Counted from the stretch's first letter, positions 1 to 5,937 are shown. The stretch: DNA of 8,877 nucleotides from an uncultured Clostridia bacterium (GCA_946539625.1 CAMNHT010000040.1:1-8877); one strand, 5' to 3'. The notes: generated by a model not told the origin, from the letters alone. Translations and numbers: made by a program.

Positions 1-170
1 GCGTGTTCCTTCTCGTTGTCCGCGGTCTTCAGAAACAGCGCGGCGATCTGCTCATAGCCGTCCTTCTTCGCCTTCGAAGCAAAGTAGGTGTACTTGTTGC
101 GCGCCTGCGATTCGCCCGCGAACGCGGCGAGCAGGTTCTGTTCGGTTTTGGTTCCGGTATACTTGTTCAT
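1..170 (-). CDS. rbr: Rubrerythrin, N-terminal part (runs off the window)
   Basis: Rubrerythrin is a cytoplasmic non-haem iron protein that reduces hydrogen peroxide to water in anaerobes, taking electrons from NAD(P)H via rubredoxin-type carriers. Only the first 56 codons are visible. They match the ferritin-like diiron domain: the N-terminus MNKYTGTKTEQNLLAAFAGE leads into ESQARNKY, where Glu20 is a diiron ligand, and the segment ends at DNEKEHA, where Glu53 is the next expected ligand. The C-terminal rubredoxin-like domain would lie beyond position 1 and is not seen. The start is ATG at 170-168, preceded at good spacing by AGGAGG. It lies 158 bases downstream of desulfoferrodoxin on the same strand, with hairpins between, so it may have its own promoter. 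I found no convincing -35/-10 pair. The family call is strong; the subtype (classical or reverse rubrerythrin) cannot be decided. Confidence 0.9.
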   Translation of the reverse strand, partial: MNKYTGTKTEQNLLAAFAGESQARNKYTYFASKAKKDGYEQIAALFLKTADNEKEH

Positions 171-252
171 GTGTCCTCCTTGCGTGAATAAAACAAATAA
201 AATCCATCAGATCCGGCGACATGCGCGGCGGATCCGATACTTTGCGTCGATT

Positions 253-286
253 GCCGCCCGGTCGCCGAAGGCGACAGGCAGGCGGC
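253..286 (-). other. Extended stem-loop between dfx and rbr
   Basis: The outer arms GCCGCC (253-258) and GGCGGC (281-286) enclose an inner perfect hairpin, GTCGCC-GAA-GGCGAC (261-275). It lies in the 5' flank of rubrerythrin, just past the proposed dfx terminator. It could be part of the rbr leader, a second termination structure or a degenerate repeat. No T-run follows it on the minus strand, so I do not call it a terminator. Confidence 0.4.
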
Positions 287-287
287 G

Positions 288-316
288 AAAACTCGTCGGA
301 AGCCTGCTTCCGACGA
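288..316 (-). terminator. Likely intrinsic terminator after dfx
   Basis: A perfect 10-bp inverted repeat (TCGTCGGAAG, 293-302, with CTTCCGACGA, 307-316) has a 4-base loop and begins 13 bases after the dfx stop codon. On the minus strand it is followed by GTTTTC, a short U-tract. The position and stem strength favour a terminator for desulfoferrodoxin. The weak U-run leaves room for read-through into rbr. Confidence 0.6.
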
Positions 317-328
317 AAGCGAAGCGCT

Positions 329-703
329 TTATGCCTTCCAGAGTCCGTGCAGGTTGCAGTATGCGTAGACCGCTTCGACCTCGTCGTCGCAGCAGAGTCT
401 GAAGCAGACTTCGGGCGCGTCGCCGGGGTTCAGGGCCTTGCGCTGATTGCCGAGCTTTGTCTGCAGGGCGACCCACTCGATGTAGTGCTCCGGCAGCATC
501 GGATGCGCGGCGGAACCGATCTTTACGATGACTTTGTCGCCGTCGACCGTAACGACGGGAACGTGTTTTTCATGCGACGCGTCGACCGAGCCGGGCTCGA
601 TCTCCTTCATCGGCTTGCCGCAGCACATGACGGGGCAGGCTTTCTTTTTGACGATCGCGATGATCTGTCCGCAGGTTTCGCAGCGGTAGAACTTCATTTC
701 CAT
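329..703 (-). CDS. dfx: Desulfoferrodoxin (class I superoxide reductase)
   Basis: This cytoplasmic enzyme reduces superoxide to hydrogen peroxide without making oxygen, using electrons usually supplied by rubredoxin. The 124-residue length is normal for the two-iron form. Residues 1-36 are a desulforedoxin domain whose FeCys4 ligands are Cys8, Cys11, Cys27 and Cys28 (CETC and CCGKPM). Residues 40-124 are the superoxide reductase domain. It has the EKHVP motif (Glu45, Lys46, His47), His67 and His73 (HPMLPEH), and Cys116 and His119 (CNLHGLWK). Together these give the Fe(His)4Cys centre with its Lys/Glu active-site loop, so all expected ligands are present. The start at 703 has AGGAGG a few bases upstream; the Met at codon 3 is a weaker alternative. 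Rubrerythrin follows, and the hydrogen peroxide made here is its substrate. The upstream flank carries a dispersed repeat, and I see no clear promoter. Confidence 0.97.
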   Translation of the reverse strand: MEMKFYRCETCGQIIAIVKKKACPVMCCGKPMKEIEPGSVDASHEKHVPVVTVDGDKVIVKIGSAAHPMLPEHYIEWVALQTKLGNQRKALNPGDAPEVCFRLCCDDEVEAVYAYCNLHGLWKA

Positions 704-784
704 AGTTGTTTCCTCCTTGATTGATTTCCTGATAAAAGTGAAAGGGATGCATCAGGTACGGCGTAACCGGCGCCACGCATAAAA

Positions 785-833
785 ACACCTCATCCGTCAC
801 CTGCGGTGACAACTTCCCCATCAAGGGGAAGGC
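785..833. repeat. Copy of a dispersed two-hairpin (REP/MITE-like) repeat
   Basis: The stretch begins CACCTCATCCGTCA. It contains the hairpin GTCACC-TGC-GGTGAC (796-810), then the hairpin CTTCCCC-ATCAA-GGGGAAG (813-831). From memory, this layout (CCTCATCCG, a variable hairpin, then CTTCCCC...GGGGAAGG) recurs many times in intergenic regions of gut Clostridia. The window holds only this copy, so the repeat nature rests on recall. It sits between the phosphoribosyltransferase terminator and the dfx leader. No transposase is nearby. Confidence 0.55.
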
Positions 834-838
834 GATGA

Positions 839-867
839 AAACGGTCTGTTGAAATTGATTCAACAGA
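839..867 (-). terminator. Intrinsic terminator after the phosphoribosyltransferase gene
   Basis: A perfect 9-bp inverted repeat, TCTGTTGAA (845-853) with TTCAACAGA (859-867), has a 5-base loop and starts 8 bases after the stop codon. On the minus strand it is followed by CCGTTTTC. The T-run is short and slightly displaced, so termination may be partial. Confidence 0.6.
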
Positions 868-874
868 TCGAAGC

Positions 875-1519
875 TTAAAAGCTTGAGAACCCGTAGGTAT
901 TGACCATGGCGTCGAGCTTGACGCCGGCCTTGCACTGCGGGCATTCGTGCGCCGGGAAGCTGGCGTAATCTTTCCAAAGCTTTCCGGTATCGCAGATCGC
1001 GGTGACGGGGTAGCCCGCGCACTCCTTGATGTTCGCAAGGATCGAGCAGATACCGACCGTTTCGCCGCCGTAGTAGCGGATCGCTTCGATCGCGCCGAGC
1101 GCGGTATAGCCCGTGGAAACGGACGCAGCGAGGATCAAAACATGCTTGCCGCGGATCATGGGCGCGGTGTTGTCGCGGAACAGAAGCTGGCTGCCGGTCG
1201 TGTGCTCCGGTGTGACGACGCAGATCGCGCGGCCCGCGTTCATGCTCGTGTAGCTTTGCTTAGAAAGCTCGCTTGCCATGCAGGCGCCGATGACCTCGGT
1301 CCCGTCAAGGCAGAGGATGGTATCAACGATCGTGGTTGACTTGAACCGGTTCGCCAGATGGACCGCGGCTTCGCGCGCTTCGGGCAGACAGTATTTGGTC
1401 ATGGTCAGGTCCACATAGTAATTGATGTGACTGTGGCTCGTTGCAAAATGTCCCTTCGCAACACGCAGCGGAAGATTGCTGTTGTTGGGGTTGTGGTATT
1501 CCCGCATTTGAATCGACAT
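875..1519 (-). CDS. Orotate phosphoribosyltransferase-like protein with degenerate PRPP motif
   Basis: This is a 214-residue type I phosphoribosyltransferase-fold protein. The PRPP-binding loop region is VLILAASVSTGYTA (residues 127-140), preceded by a strand and by the DGTEVIGACMASELS segment (72-86) of the fold. In catalytic family members this loop is hydrophobics-D/E-D/E-x-x-TGxT. Here the acidic pair is replaced by Ala131-Ala132, although the S-T-G-Y-T part is intact. The C-terminus carries HECPQCKAG (191-199), resembling the CPxC tail of the Thermus-type orotate PRTases (PyrE-like). Orotate is therefore the closest substrate guess, but it may be a non-catalytic or regulatory paralogue. 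No pyrimidine gene is nearby. The start at 1519 follows GGAGGG at about 10 bases; an in-frame Met at codon 5 is less likely. The gene looks monocistronic, with its own promoter and terminator. Family confident; function uncertain. Confidence 0.75.
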   Translation of the reverse strand: MSIQMREYHNPNNSNLPLRVAKGHFATSHSHINYYVDLTMTKYCLPEAREAAVHLANRFKSTTIVDTILCLDGTEVIGACMASELSKQSYTSMNAGRAICVVTPEHTTGSQLLFRDNTAPMIRGKHVLILAASVSTGYTALGAIEAIRYYGGETVGICSILANIKECAGYPVTAICDTGKLWKDYASFPAHECPQCKAGVKLDAMVNTYGFSSF

Positions 1520-1522
1520 TCC

Positions 1523-1542
1523 GATAAGACCCTCCTCTTATT
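1523..1542 (-). promoter_or_regulatory. Ribosome binding site in the loop of an AT-rich hairpin
   Basis: On the minus strand ATAAGA (1541-1536) and TCTTAT (1529-1524) pair as a 6-bp stem around a loop that is exactly the Shine-Dalgarno GGAGGG (1535-1530) of the phosphoribosyltransferase gene. The stem is weak and would display the site rather than hide it. It could be chance. Confidence 0.35.
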
Positions 1543-1563
1543 TGTTAATCTTTATCTTAACAA
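1542..1563. promoter_or_regulatory. Rex-like inverted-repeat operator (TTGTTAA-N8-TTAACAA)
   Basis: A perfect 7-bp inverted repeat, TTGTTAA (1542-1548) and TTAACAA (1557-1563), is separated by 8 bases. It overlaps the -10 hexamer and the expected transcription start of the phosphoribosyltransferase promoter, as a repressor site would. The half-sites are identical to those known for the clostridial NADH-sensing repressor Rex. That site normally has a 4-base spacer, so the extra 4 bases make the assignment uncertain. A different dimeric regulator is possible. Confidence 0.5.
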
Positions 1564-1582
1564 AAACGGTCACGGGTGTCAA
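1554..1582 (-). promoter_or_regulatory. Sigma-A type promoter for the phosphoribosyltransferase gene
   Basis: A consensus -35 TTGACA (1582-1577) is followed after exactly 17 bases by TAAGAT (1559-1554), which matches TATAAT at 4 of 6 positions, including the two most conserved As and the final T. Transcription would begin near 1547, leaving a leader of about 27 bases with the ribosome binding site. The -35 box lies in the loop of the terminator of the upstream operon. Confidence 0.65.
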
Positions 1583-1593
1583 TGCCGCGACCG
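1562..1593 (-). terminator. Intrinsic terminator closing the rnf-nrfA-resB-ccsA operon
   Basis: The arms CGGTC(G)CGG (minus strand 1593-1585) and CCGTGACCG (1575-1567) form a 9-bp stem with one G-U pair, followed by TTTTTG on the minus strand. It starts 33 bases after the ccsA stop. On the plus strand the same stem, with one A-C mismatch, is followed by seven Ts (1595-1601). It could therefore also stop antisense transcription. Confidence 0.8.
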
Positions 1594-1625
1594 ATTTTTT
1601 TGAATCTTTATACGGATATGTTGTA

Positions 1626-2477
1626 TTATTTATAACTGTGAAGACCGGGCAGCAGCGTGTTTACGCCGATATAGGTGAACAGCACGCAGACAAAGCCGAC
1701 GACGCCGAAGATCGCGGCGGTTTTGCCGTTCCAGCCGCGTCGGATCCTCAGATGCAGATAGACGAGGTAGATGACCCACGTCACGAGCGCCCACGTCTCC
1801 TTCGGATCCCAGGTCCAGTAGCTGCCCCACGCGTTTTCCGCCCAGATCCCGCCGATGCCGATCGTGACCGTCAGAAACATCATGCCGAGCGAGACGCAGC
1901 GGTAGCTGATCGTGTCGAGCTTTTCCTTTTTCGGGATGTGCGTGTCCCAGAAGCCGCCTTCCTTCATTTTGTCGCGCAGAAGGAAGATGATCGACAGCAC
2001 GAACGACACGCCGAACGCGCCGTATGCGACGATGACGGTGGATACGTGAATGCCGAGCCACGCGCTTCGAAGTGCGGGCATGAGATTCCGGATGCTGTCA
2101 ACGCCGTTTGCCGCGATGACTTGGAGCTCATTGAGCTTTTGCACGCCCGCGTATGCCGCAAGCAGCAGCGTGACGGGGGAGCTGAACGCGCCGAGCACGG
2201 GGAAGTTGAATTTCAGAATGAAAGTCAGGCTGACAAGCGCCAAAGCCCAGCTGAACGCCGTGGAAAACTCGTACTGGTTTGCCATCGGAAGCCGTCCCAT
2301 CGCAACGCCGCGCAGGATGATCGCCGCCGTATGCACAAGCAGCGTACAGATCTGTACGCGGATCGCAAACTTCGAAAGCGCGGGCTTTTTGACCGCGACG
2401 TACAGGAAGTAAAGGAGCATCGTGACAAAGTATGCCCCGAGCACAATCAGAAACAGAATGCTTTCCGCCCGGATCAT
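1626..2477 (-). CDS. ccsA: Cytochrome c biogenesis protein CcsA/ResC (System II haem handling)
   Basis: This integral membrane protein is half of the System II cytochrome c synthase; with ResB it exports haem and attaches it to CxxCH/CxxCK motifs outside the cytoplasm. The 283 residues form about eight hydrophobic segments. The tryptophan-rich WWD domain is clear at 212-230 (W212AENAWGSYWTWDPKE, then TW). Candidate haem-ligating histidines are His49, His144 and His242, as in the CcsA/CcmF/CcmC family. The start at 2477 overlaps the resB stop in an ATGA, and the ribosome binding site (AAAGGAGG) lies in the end of resB, so the two are translationally coupled. The gene ends an operon whose only visible c-type cytochrome is NrfA, making NrfA the obvious client. 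Databases may call this protein CcsB or ResC. Confidence 0.95.
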   Translation of the reverse strand: MIRAESILFLIVLGAYFVTMLLYFLYVAVKKPALSKFAIRVQICTLLVHTAAIILRGVAMGRLPMANQYEFSTAFSWALALVSLTFILKFNFPVLGAFSSPVTLLLAAYAGVQKLNELQVIAANGVDSIRNLMPALRSAWLGIHVSTVIVAYGAFGVSFVLSIIFLLRDKMKEGGFWDTHIPKKEKLDTISYRCVSLGMMFLTVTIGIGGIWAENAWGSYWTWDPKETWALVTWVIYLVYLHLRIRRGWNGKTAAIFGVVGFVCVLFTYIGVNTLLPGLHSYK

Positions 2478-3733
2478 TTCGACGCCTCCTTTCCTTTGCG
2501 CCCGCTTACGGCCTTTTCAAACTGCTCGATAAACAGCGGCGCAAGCTTTTTGCTTTTGCCGTTGACCGTCCATGTGCCGTCCCCATCCTTCACTGCCCAA
2601 AGGGTTTCCGGCACGACGTACAGCGCGAAGAACAGCCCGAGCGCGGTAAGGACCGCGCCGACCCCGACGAGCCACGCAAACGAATCCTTCTTGACGCGCA
2701 GCAGCGTATATTCGATCGGCTCGGACAGCGCGATCGCGTATGGATTCATGTCGATCACGGCGCCGGGCGCGAAGTAGGTCTTGCCGACGTCCATGTGCTG
2801 TCCGTTATAGAAGAACAGGATCTGATAGGCGGGAGCGCCGTTGTGATCCGGTTCGTACGAATTGAGAAACAGCGAAAACCCGGGCAGAAAGTCAATGGTC
2901 AGCTCCTCGCCGACGCAAAGGTCCGCGCTTTCAAACGGGACGCCGTCTTCGGCAATCGTCACGCACACGGCGTCGCCGCTTGCCGTCTGGTACAGCTTAT
3001 AGCCTTCGAGTACCGCGGGGTGGTTGACGCTCGACGTGCCGCGCTGCGTTTCACCGGTTTCGGTGTTTTTGACGGTCAGCGTCGAAACATACTGTTCAAT
3101 GAAGCCGGTCTCGCTGCGGTCGATCTGAAAATCCTCGATCGTGACCTCGTACGGCGTACCCTCGATCGGCTTCGTCTGCCCCGGCGTGCCGTAGACCTCG
3201 GTCGAAAACAGCGTCATCTGACCCAAAGCATAACCGAGAACGATCAGCACGATGCCGATGTGGCAGACCCACGCGCCCCAGAAACCGAGACGGTTGCGGC
3301 AGGCAAACAGCGTTTCCTTTCCTTCGACGGTCGTTTTGAGCGGGCGATAGAAGTGCAGACGGCGGAAGACCGGTTCCGCATCAACGACGCCGGAAGCGGA
3401 AGCGGTCGGCGTTTCAACAATCGCCTTCGCGGGGTCCGCGGCGTGCTTCGTCTGAAGGATCAGCGCTTTCACACGCGTCAGATTGCAGAGCAGGACAGAC
3501 AGGCACAAAAGCGCTACGAGTGCGATAAACCACCAGCTCCTGAATACGTCGTCGAGCCGGAAGGCGAGGATGAACGCCGCGGTGCGCTCGGAATACGAAT
3601 CCCGATACAGCGCGAACTGCTCGCCCTGCGGAACGAGACTTCCGACGACGCATGCGATCGCGACCACGATCAGAAGGATGATCGCGAACTTCATGGATGC
3701 GATAAACTTGCAGATTTTTTTCAGGATCTCCAT
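2474..3733 (-). CDS. resB: Cytochrome c biogenesis protein ResB (Ccs1)
   Basis: ResB is the second half of the System II haem ligase and keeps the apocytochrome cysteines reduced and positioned outside the membrane. I take a 419-residue protein starting MEILKKICKFIASMKFAII, the typical ResB N-terminus. The open frame extends to 3925, but that extension lies within nrfA and is not ResB-like. Membrane segments are near 15-33, 66-83, 153-172 and 353-372. A large extracytoplasmic domain lies between the third and fourth, as in the family. His158 (WVCHIG) is a likely conserved haem-related histidine. No Shine-Dalgarno is visible before the ATG at 3733; instead a 13-bp hairpin ends 13 bases upstream. 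The gene lies 59 bases after nrfA and overlaps ccsA by ATGA. Its role is probably NrfA maturation. Confidence 0.93.
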   Translation of the reverse strand: MEILKKICKFIASMKFAIILLIVVAIACVVGSLVPQGEQFALYRDSYSERTAAFILAFRLDDVFRSWWFIALVALLCLSVLLCNLTRVKALILQTKHAADPAKAIVETPTASASGVVDAEPVFRRLHFYRPLKTTVEGKETLFACRNRLGFWGAWVCHIGIVLIVLGYALGQMTLFSTEVYGTPGQTKPIEGTPYEVTIEDFQIDRSETGFIEQYVSTLTVKNTETGETQRGTSSVNHPAVLEGYKLYQTASGDAVCVTIAEDGVPFESADLCVGEELTIDFLPGFSLFLNSYEPDHNGAPAYQILFFYNGQHMDVGKTYFAPGAVIDMNPYAIALSEPIEYTLLRVKKDSFAWLVGVGAVLTALGLFFALYVVPETLWAVKDGDGTWTVNGKSKKLAPLFIEQFEKAVSGRKGKEASK

Positions 3734-3740
3734 CGGATTT

Positions 3741-3779
3741 GAAAGAATGCGGCAAAGGGCGGAAAACCCTTTGCCGCAT
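3741..3779 (-). promoter_or_regulatory. Strong hairpin between nrfA and resB (attenuator or processing element)
   Basis: A perfect 13-bp inverted repeat, ATGCGGCAAAGGG (3747-3759) with CCCTTTGCCGCAT (3767-3779), has a 7-base loop and fills most of the 59-base gap. On the minus strand it starts 13 bases after the nrfA stop and is followed by TCTTTC, an imperfect U-tract. It may partly terminate transcription, or protect the nrfA 3' end after mRNA cleavage. Either would give much more NrfA than maturation proteins. Confidence 0.65.
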
Positions 3780-3792
3780 GTGTGATTATTGT

Positions 3793-5115
3793 TTATTCGC
3801 CGAGTGCGGCAAGCAGCTGCATGCCCTCGTTGATGAGACTCTCGGCAGTTTCGAGACAACGGGTCGAAAGAGCGGAGTTGTGCGCGCCTTCGGAGTTCTC
3901 GACATAGCAGAAATCGAAGAACCACTGCGCTTTGCGATACAGCTCGCGGATCGGATCAAGCTGTTCGCTTGTCCATGCGCCGCTCTGATTTGCCGCGGCA
4001 AGCGCTTTCTTGAACTCCATGAGCAGGTTGCCGACGCGCGTCTCTTCCGCCGTGATGCGGTTCTGGATGTTCTTCACGAACGCGATCATTTCGTCCGTGT
4101 TGCTGACGCCCAGATCCTTGTGGCAGACAAGACAGCTTTCCAGCAGGGTCTTGTTCTTCAGCGGGCTCATGAGCGTATGGCTGTGGTAGATGTTCTGCGT
4201 GTCCGCATTCTGTACGACCGGCATATGGCAGTCAGCGCAGTTCAGCACGCCTGCGTGCTTGCCGAGAAGAACGGTCTCCATCTCGGGATGCTGCACCTTC
4301 AGCATCTTTGCGCCGGTGCTTTCCTGCGTCCAGTCGGAGAAGCCGATCGCCGCGAAGTAGTCGTAGGTCGCTTCCGGCGTCATGGCGTCGACGGAGCCGT
4401 GCGGCATGCGGGTCGCTTTTGTTTCCGGATCGAAGTAGTATTCGATATGGCACTGTCCGCAGGCAAGGATGCCGGGATCGATCGAAGTGAGATTGTCGCC
4501 GAGCGCAAGCTTGATGTAGCCATGCGTGACCTCAAGGTTCTCCATGGGCTGCGTGCCGTTGCCCGGGTTGTTGCCGTGGCAGGTGTAGCAGCTGACGGTT
4601 TCGGCATTGTTGCCGGTGATCTGCGCATAGACCTCGTCGAACGGGCGGGAGTAGACCCCGTCGCCCTCGTCGTTTACGAGCTTTGTGAAGTTCGGCGTCT
4701 TGCAGGTCAGGCAGTTTGCCATGCCGTGCGGACGCTTGGTCTTTGCAACGTCGGTGAGCGTGTAGTTATGTCCGCGCGCACTGCCGTAGTCCTTCGCAAA
4801 GCCGTAACCCTCGTAGATCTCGACCAGATACGGATCCAGCTCCAGATAATCGACGACCTCTTCGTTATCGGCGTTCTTGCCCCACGACACGACGATGTCG
4901 GGATAGATCGCGCTCCAGTCGGACGCCGTGATCGTTCCGTCCGCGCTCGTCGCCTTCGGCGCTTCCACCTGCTGATAGCTGATGTCTTCGCGCGAAAGCG
5001 GAGCGGATTTGTACTTGATTTCATGCTGACTGACGATGCCCGCAAGGAACAGCACGGCAATGATCACAACGACCGCGCCGATGATGAGTTTTGCAGCCTG
5101 ATTGCGTTTTTCCAT
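3793..5115 (-). CDS. nrfA: Pentahaem cytochrome c nitrite reductase NrfA (ammonia-forming)
   Basis: NrfA reduces nitrite to ammonium with six electrons outside the cytoplasmic membrane; it also acts on NO and hydroxylamine. The 440-residue protein has five haem motifs: the catalytic CLTCK (135-139, Lys139 as axial ligand), then CYTCH (176-180), CGQCH (219-223), CADCH (293-297) and CLVCH (328-332). Active-site residues of the family are recognisable: Arg114 (ARGH), Tyr226 (HIEYYF) and His276 (VQHPE). The calcium ligands Glu225, Tyr226, Lys273 and Gln275 are also recognisable. Residues 10-28 are one hydrophobic segment after a basic N-terminus, with no clear cleavage site, so it probably stays as a membrane anchor. 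The start at 5115 follows AAGGAGG, which lies inside the end of rnfB with a 3-base gap between genes. The usual electron donor NrfH is absent from the window; ResB and CcsA for haem attachment follow. Confidence 0.97.
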   Translation of the reverse strand: MEKRNQAAKLIIGAVVVIIAVLFLAGIVSQHEIKYKSAPLSREDISYQQVEAPKATSADGTITASDWSAIYPDIVVSWGKNADNEEVVDYLELDPYLVEIYEGYGFAKDYGSARGHNYTLTDVAKTKRPHGMANCLTCKTPNFTKLVNDEGDGVYSRPFDEVYAQITGNNAETVSCYTCHGNNPGNGTQPMENLEVTHGYIKLALGDNLTSIDPGILACGQCHIEYYFDPETKATRMPHGSVDAMTPEATYDYFAAIGFSDWTQESTGAKMLKVQHPEMETVLLGKHAGVLNCADCHMPVVQNADTQNIYHSHTLMSPLKNKTLLESCLVCHKDLGVSNTDEMIAFVKNIQNRITAEETRVGNLLMEFKKALAAANQSGAWTSEQLDPIRELYRKAQWFFDFCYVENSEGAHNSALSTRCLETAESLINEGMQLLAALGE

Positions 5116-5118
5116 AGC

Positions 5119-5937
5119 TTATGCCTCCTTCTTTACGGGACAGGGCGGCGTGATAACGCCCACCGGGCACTTTGCGGCGCACTTGCCGCACTGTGTGCAG
5201 TTTTCATAGGTTACGTGGGCAAGGTTGCCGTCCATATGGATCGCGTCAAATTCGCACTGCCGCGTGCACAGCGTACAGCCGATGCAGCCCGCGGAGCAGA
5301 CCTTCTTGACCTGCGGTCCCTTGTCACGGTTCATACATTGCACCGCAACGTGCTTGCTCTCCGGAATGAGCTCAATGATTCCCTTCGGGCACGCTTTGAC
5401 GCAAAGTCCGCACGCGACGCACTTGTTGCGGTTTACGACCGCGACGCCGTCGATGATCGTGATCGCGTTCTGCGGGCAGACGGAAACGCACGATCCGAGT
5501 CCCATGCAGCCGTAGTCGCAGTCCTTGAGGTTGATGCCGGCAAGCGCCGCCGAGCGGCAGTCCCGAATGCCGACGTAGTTGCCCTGAAGACCGGACGCGG
5601 AGCAGGTGCCCTTGCAGCGGACGAACGCGATCTTGCGCTCGACAAACGCCGCGTCGGCGCCCATGATGCCGCCGATCTTTTCCGCGACGGGCGCGCCGCC
5701 GACGGGGCAGCCGTTGACCGGCGCTTCACCCGCGACGATCGCCGCCGCCATTGCGTCACAGCCGGCATAGCCGCATGCGCCGCAGTTGTTGCCGGGAAGC
5801 ACTTCACGGACCTCCGCTTCGCGCTCGTCGACCGGAACGTGGAATTTCTTGCCGGTGAACACGAGCCCTGCGCCGACGATGATGCCGATCGCAGTGATGA
5901 CCAGCGTGGTGATCAGAATGATAACAGGCGCGCTCAT
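5119..5937 (-). CDS. rnfB: Rnf complex subunit B, iron-sulphur electron entry
   Basis: RnfB takes electrons from reduced ferredoxin on the cytoplasmic side and passes them into the Na+/H+-translocating Rnf complex. The 272-residue protein has an N-terminal membrane helix (about 5-27). The RnfB-type [4Fe-4S] domain follows, with Cys52, Cys55, Cys60 and Cys77 (NCGACGYAGC, then NGCP). A clostridial middle region carries Cys108, Cys112, Cys127, Cys140, Cys144, Cys150 and Cys154. Ferredoxin motifs follow at CVACGLCVKACP (173-184), CSAGCIGCTLCTRQC (214-228) and CTQCGKCAAKCP (247-258). With 26 cysteines, several clusters are expected; this is usual for long clostridial RnfB but more than the short proteobacterial form. 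The start at 5937 overlaps the rnfA stop (ATGA), with GGGGG as ribosome binding site. It is the usual last rnf gene, but nrfA follows at once. Confidence 0.96.
   Translation of the reverse strand: MSAPVIILITTLVITAIGIIVGAGLVFTGKKFHVPVDEREAEVREVLPGNNCGACGYAGCDAMAAAIVAGEAPVNGCPVGGAPVAEKIGGIMGADAAFVERKIAFVRCKGTCSASGLQGNYVGIRDCRSAALAGINLKDCDYGCMGLGSCVSVCPQNAITIIDGVAVVNRNKCVACGLCVKACPKGIIELIPESKHVAVQCMNRDKGPQVKKVCSAGCIGCTLCTRQCEFDAIHMDGNLAHVTYENCTQCGKCAAKCPVGVITPPCPVKKEA

Noticed and set aside
171..250. Promoter for rubrerythrin in the AT-rich stretch near 185-205.
   Set aside because: No -35/-10 pair with proper spacing could be found; the imperfect hairpin at 211-233 has a mismatch and no context.
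728..756. Inverted repeat CCTGAT...ATCAGG upstream of dfx as an operator.
   Set aside because: Six-base arms with a 17-base spacer are easily due to chance, and no promoter could be fixed next to it.
570..1022. Minus-strand frame of 150 codons spanning the dfx/phosphoribosyltransferase gap.
   Set aside because: It overlaps two real genes out of frame and runs through a terminator and the repeat.
1542..2777. Plus-strand open frame of 411 codons opposite ccsA.
   Set aside because: Antisense shadow; the minus strand encodes an unmistakable CcsA with its WWD domain.
2432..3742. Plus-strand open frame of 436 codons opposite resB.
   Set aside because: Antisense shadow of resB with low-complexity basic and acidic composition.
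3734..3925. N-terminal extension of ResB by 64 codons.
   Set aside because: It lies inside nrfA and the intergenic hairpin, is unlike any ResB, and the internal Met gives the normal ResB N-terminus.
5119..5937. The 26 cysteines of RnfB as a novel expansion.
   Set aside because: Long, multi-cluster RnfB proteins with this middle region are usual in Clostridia as far as I recall.
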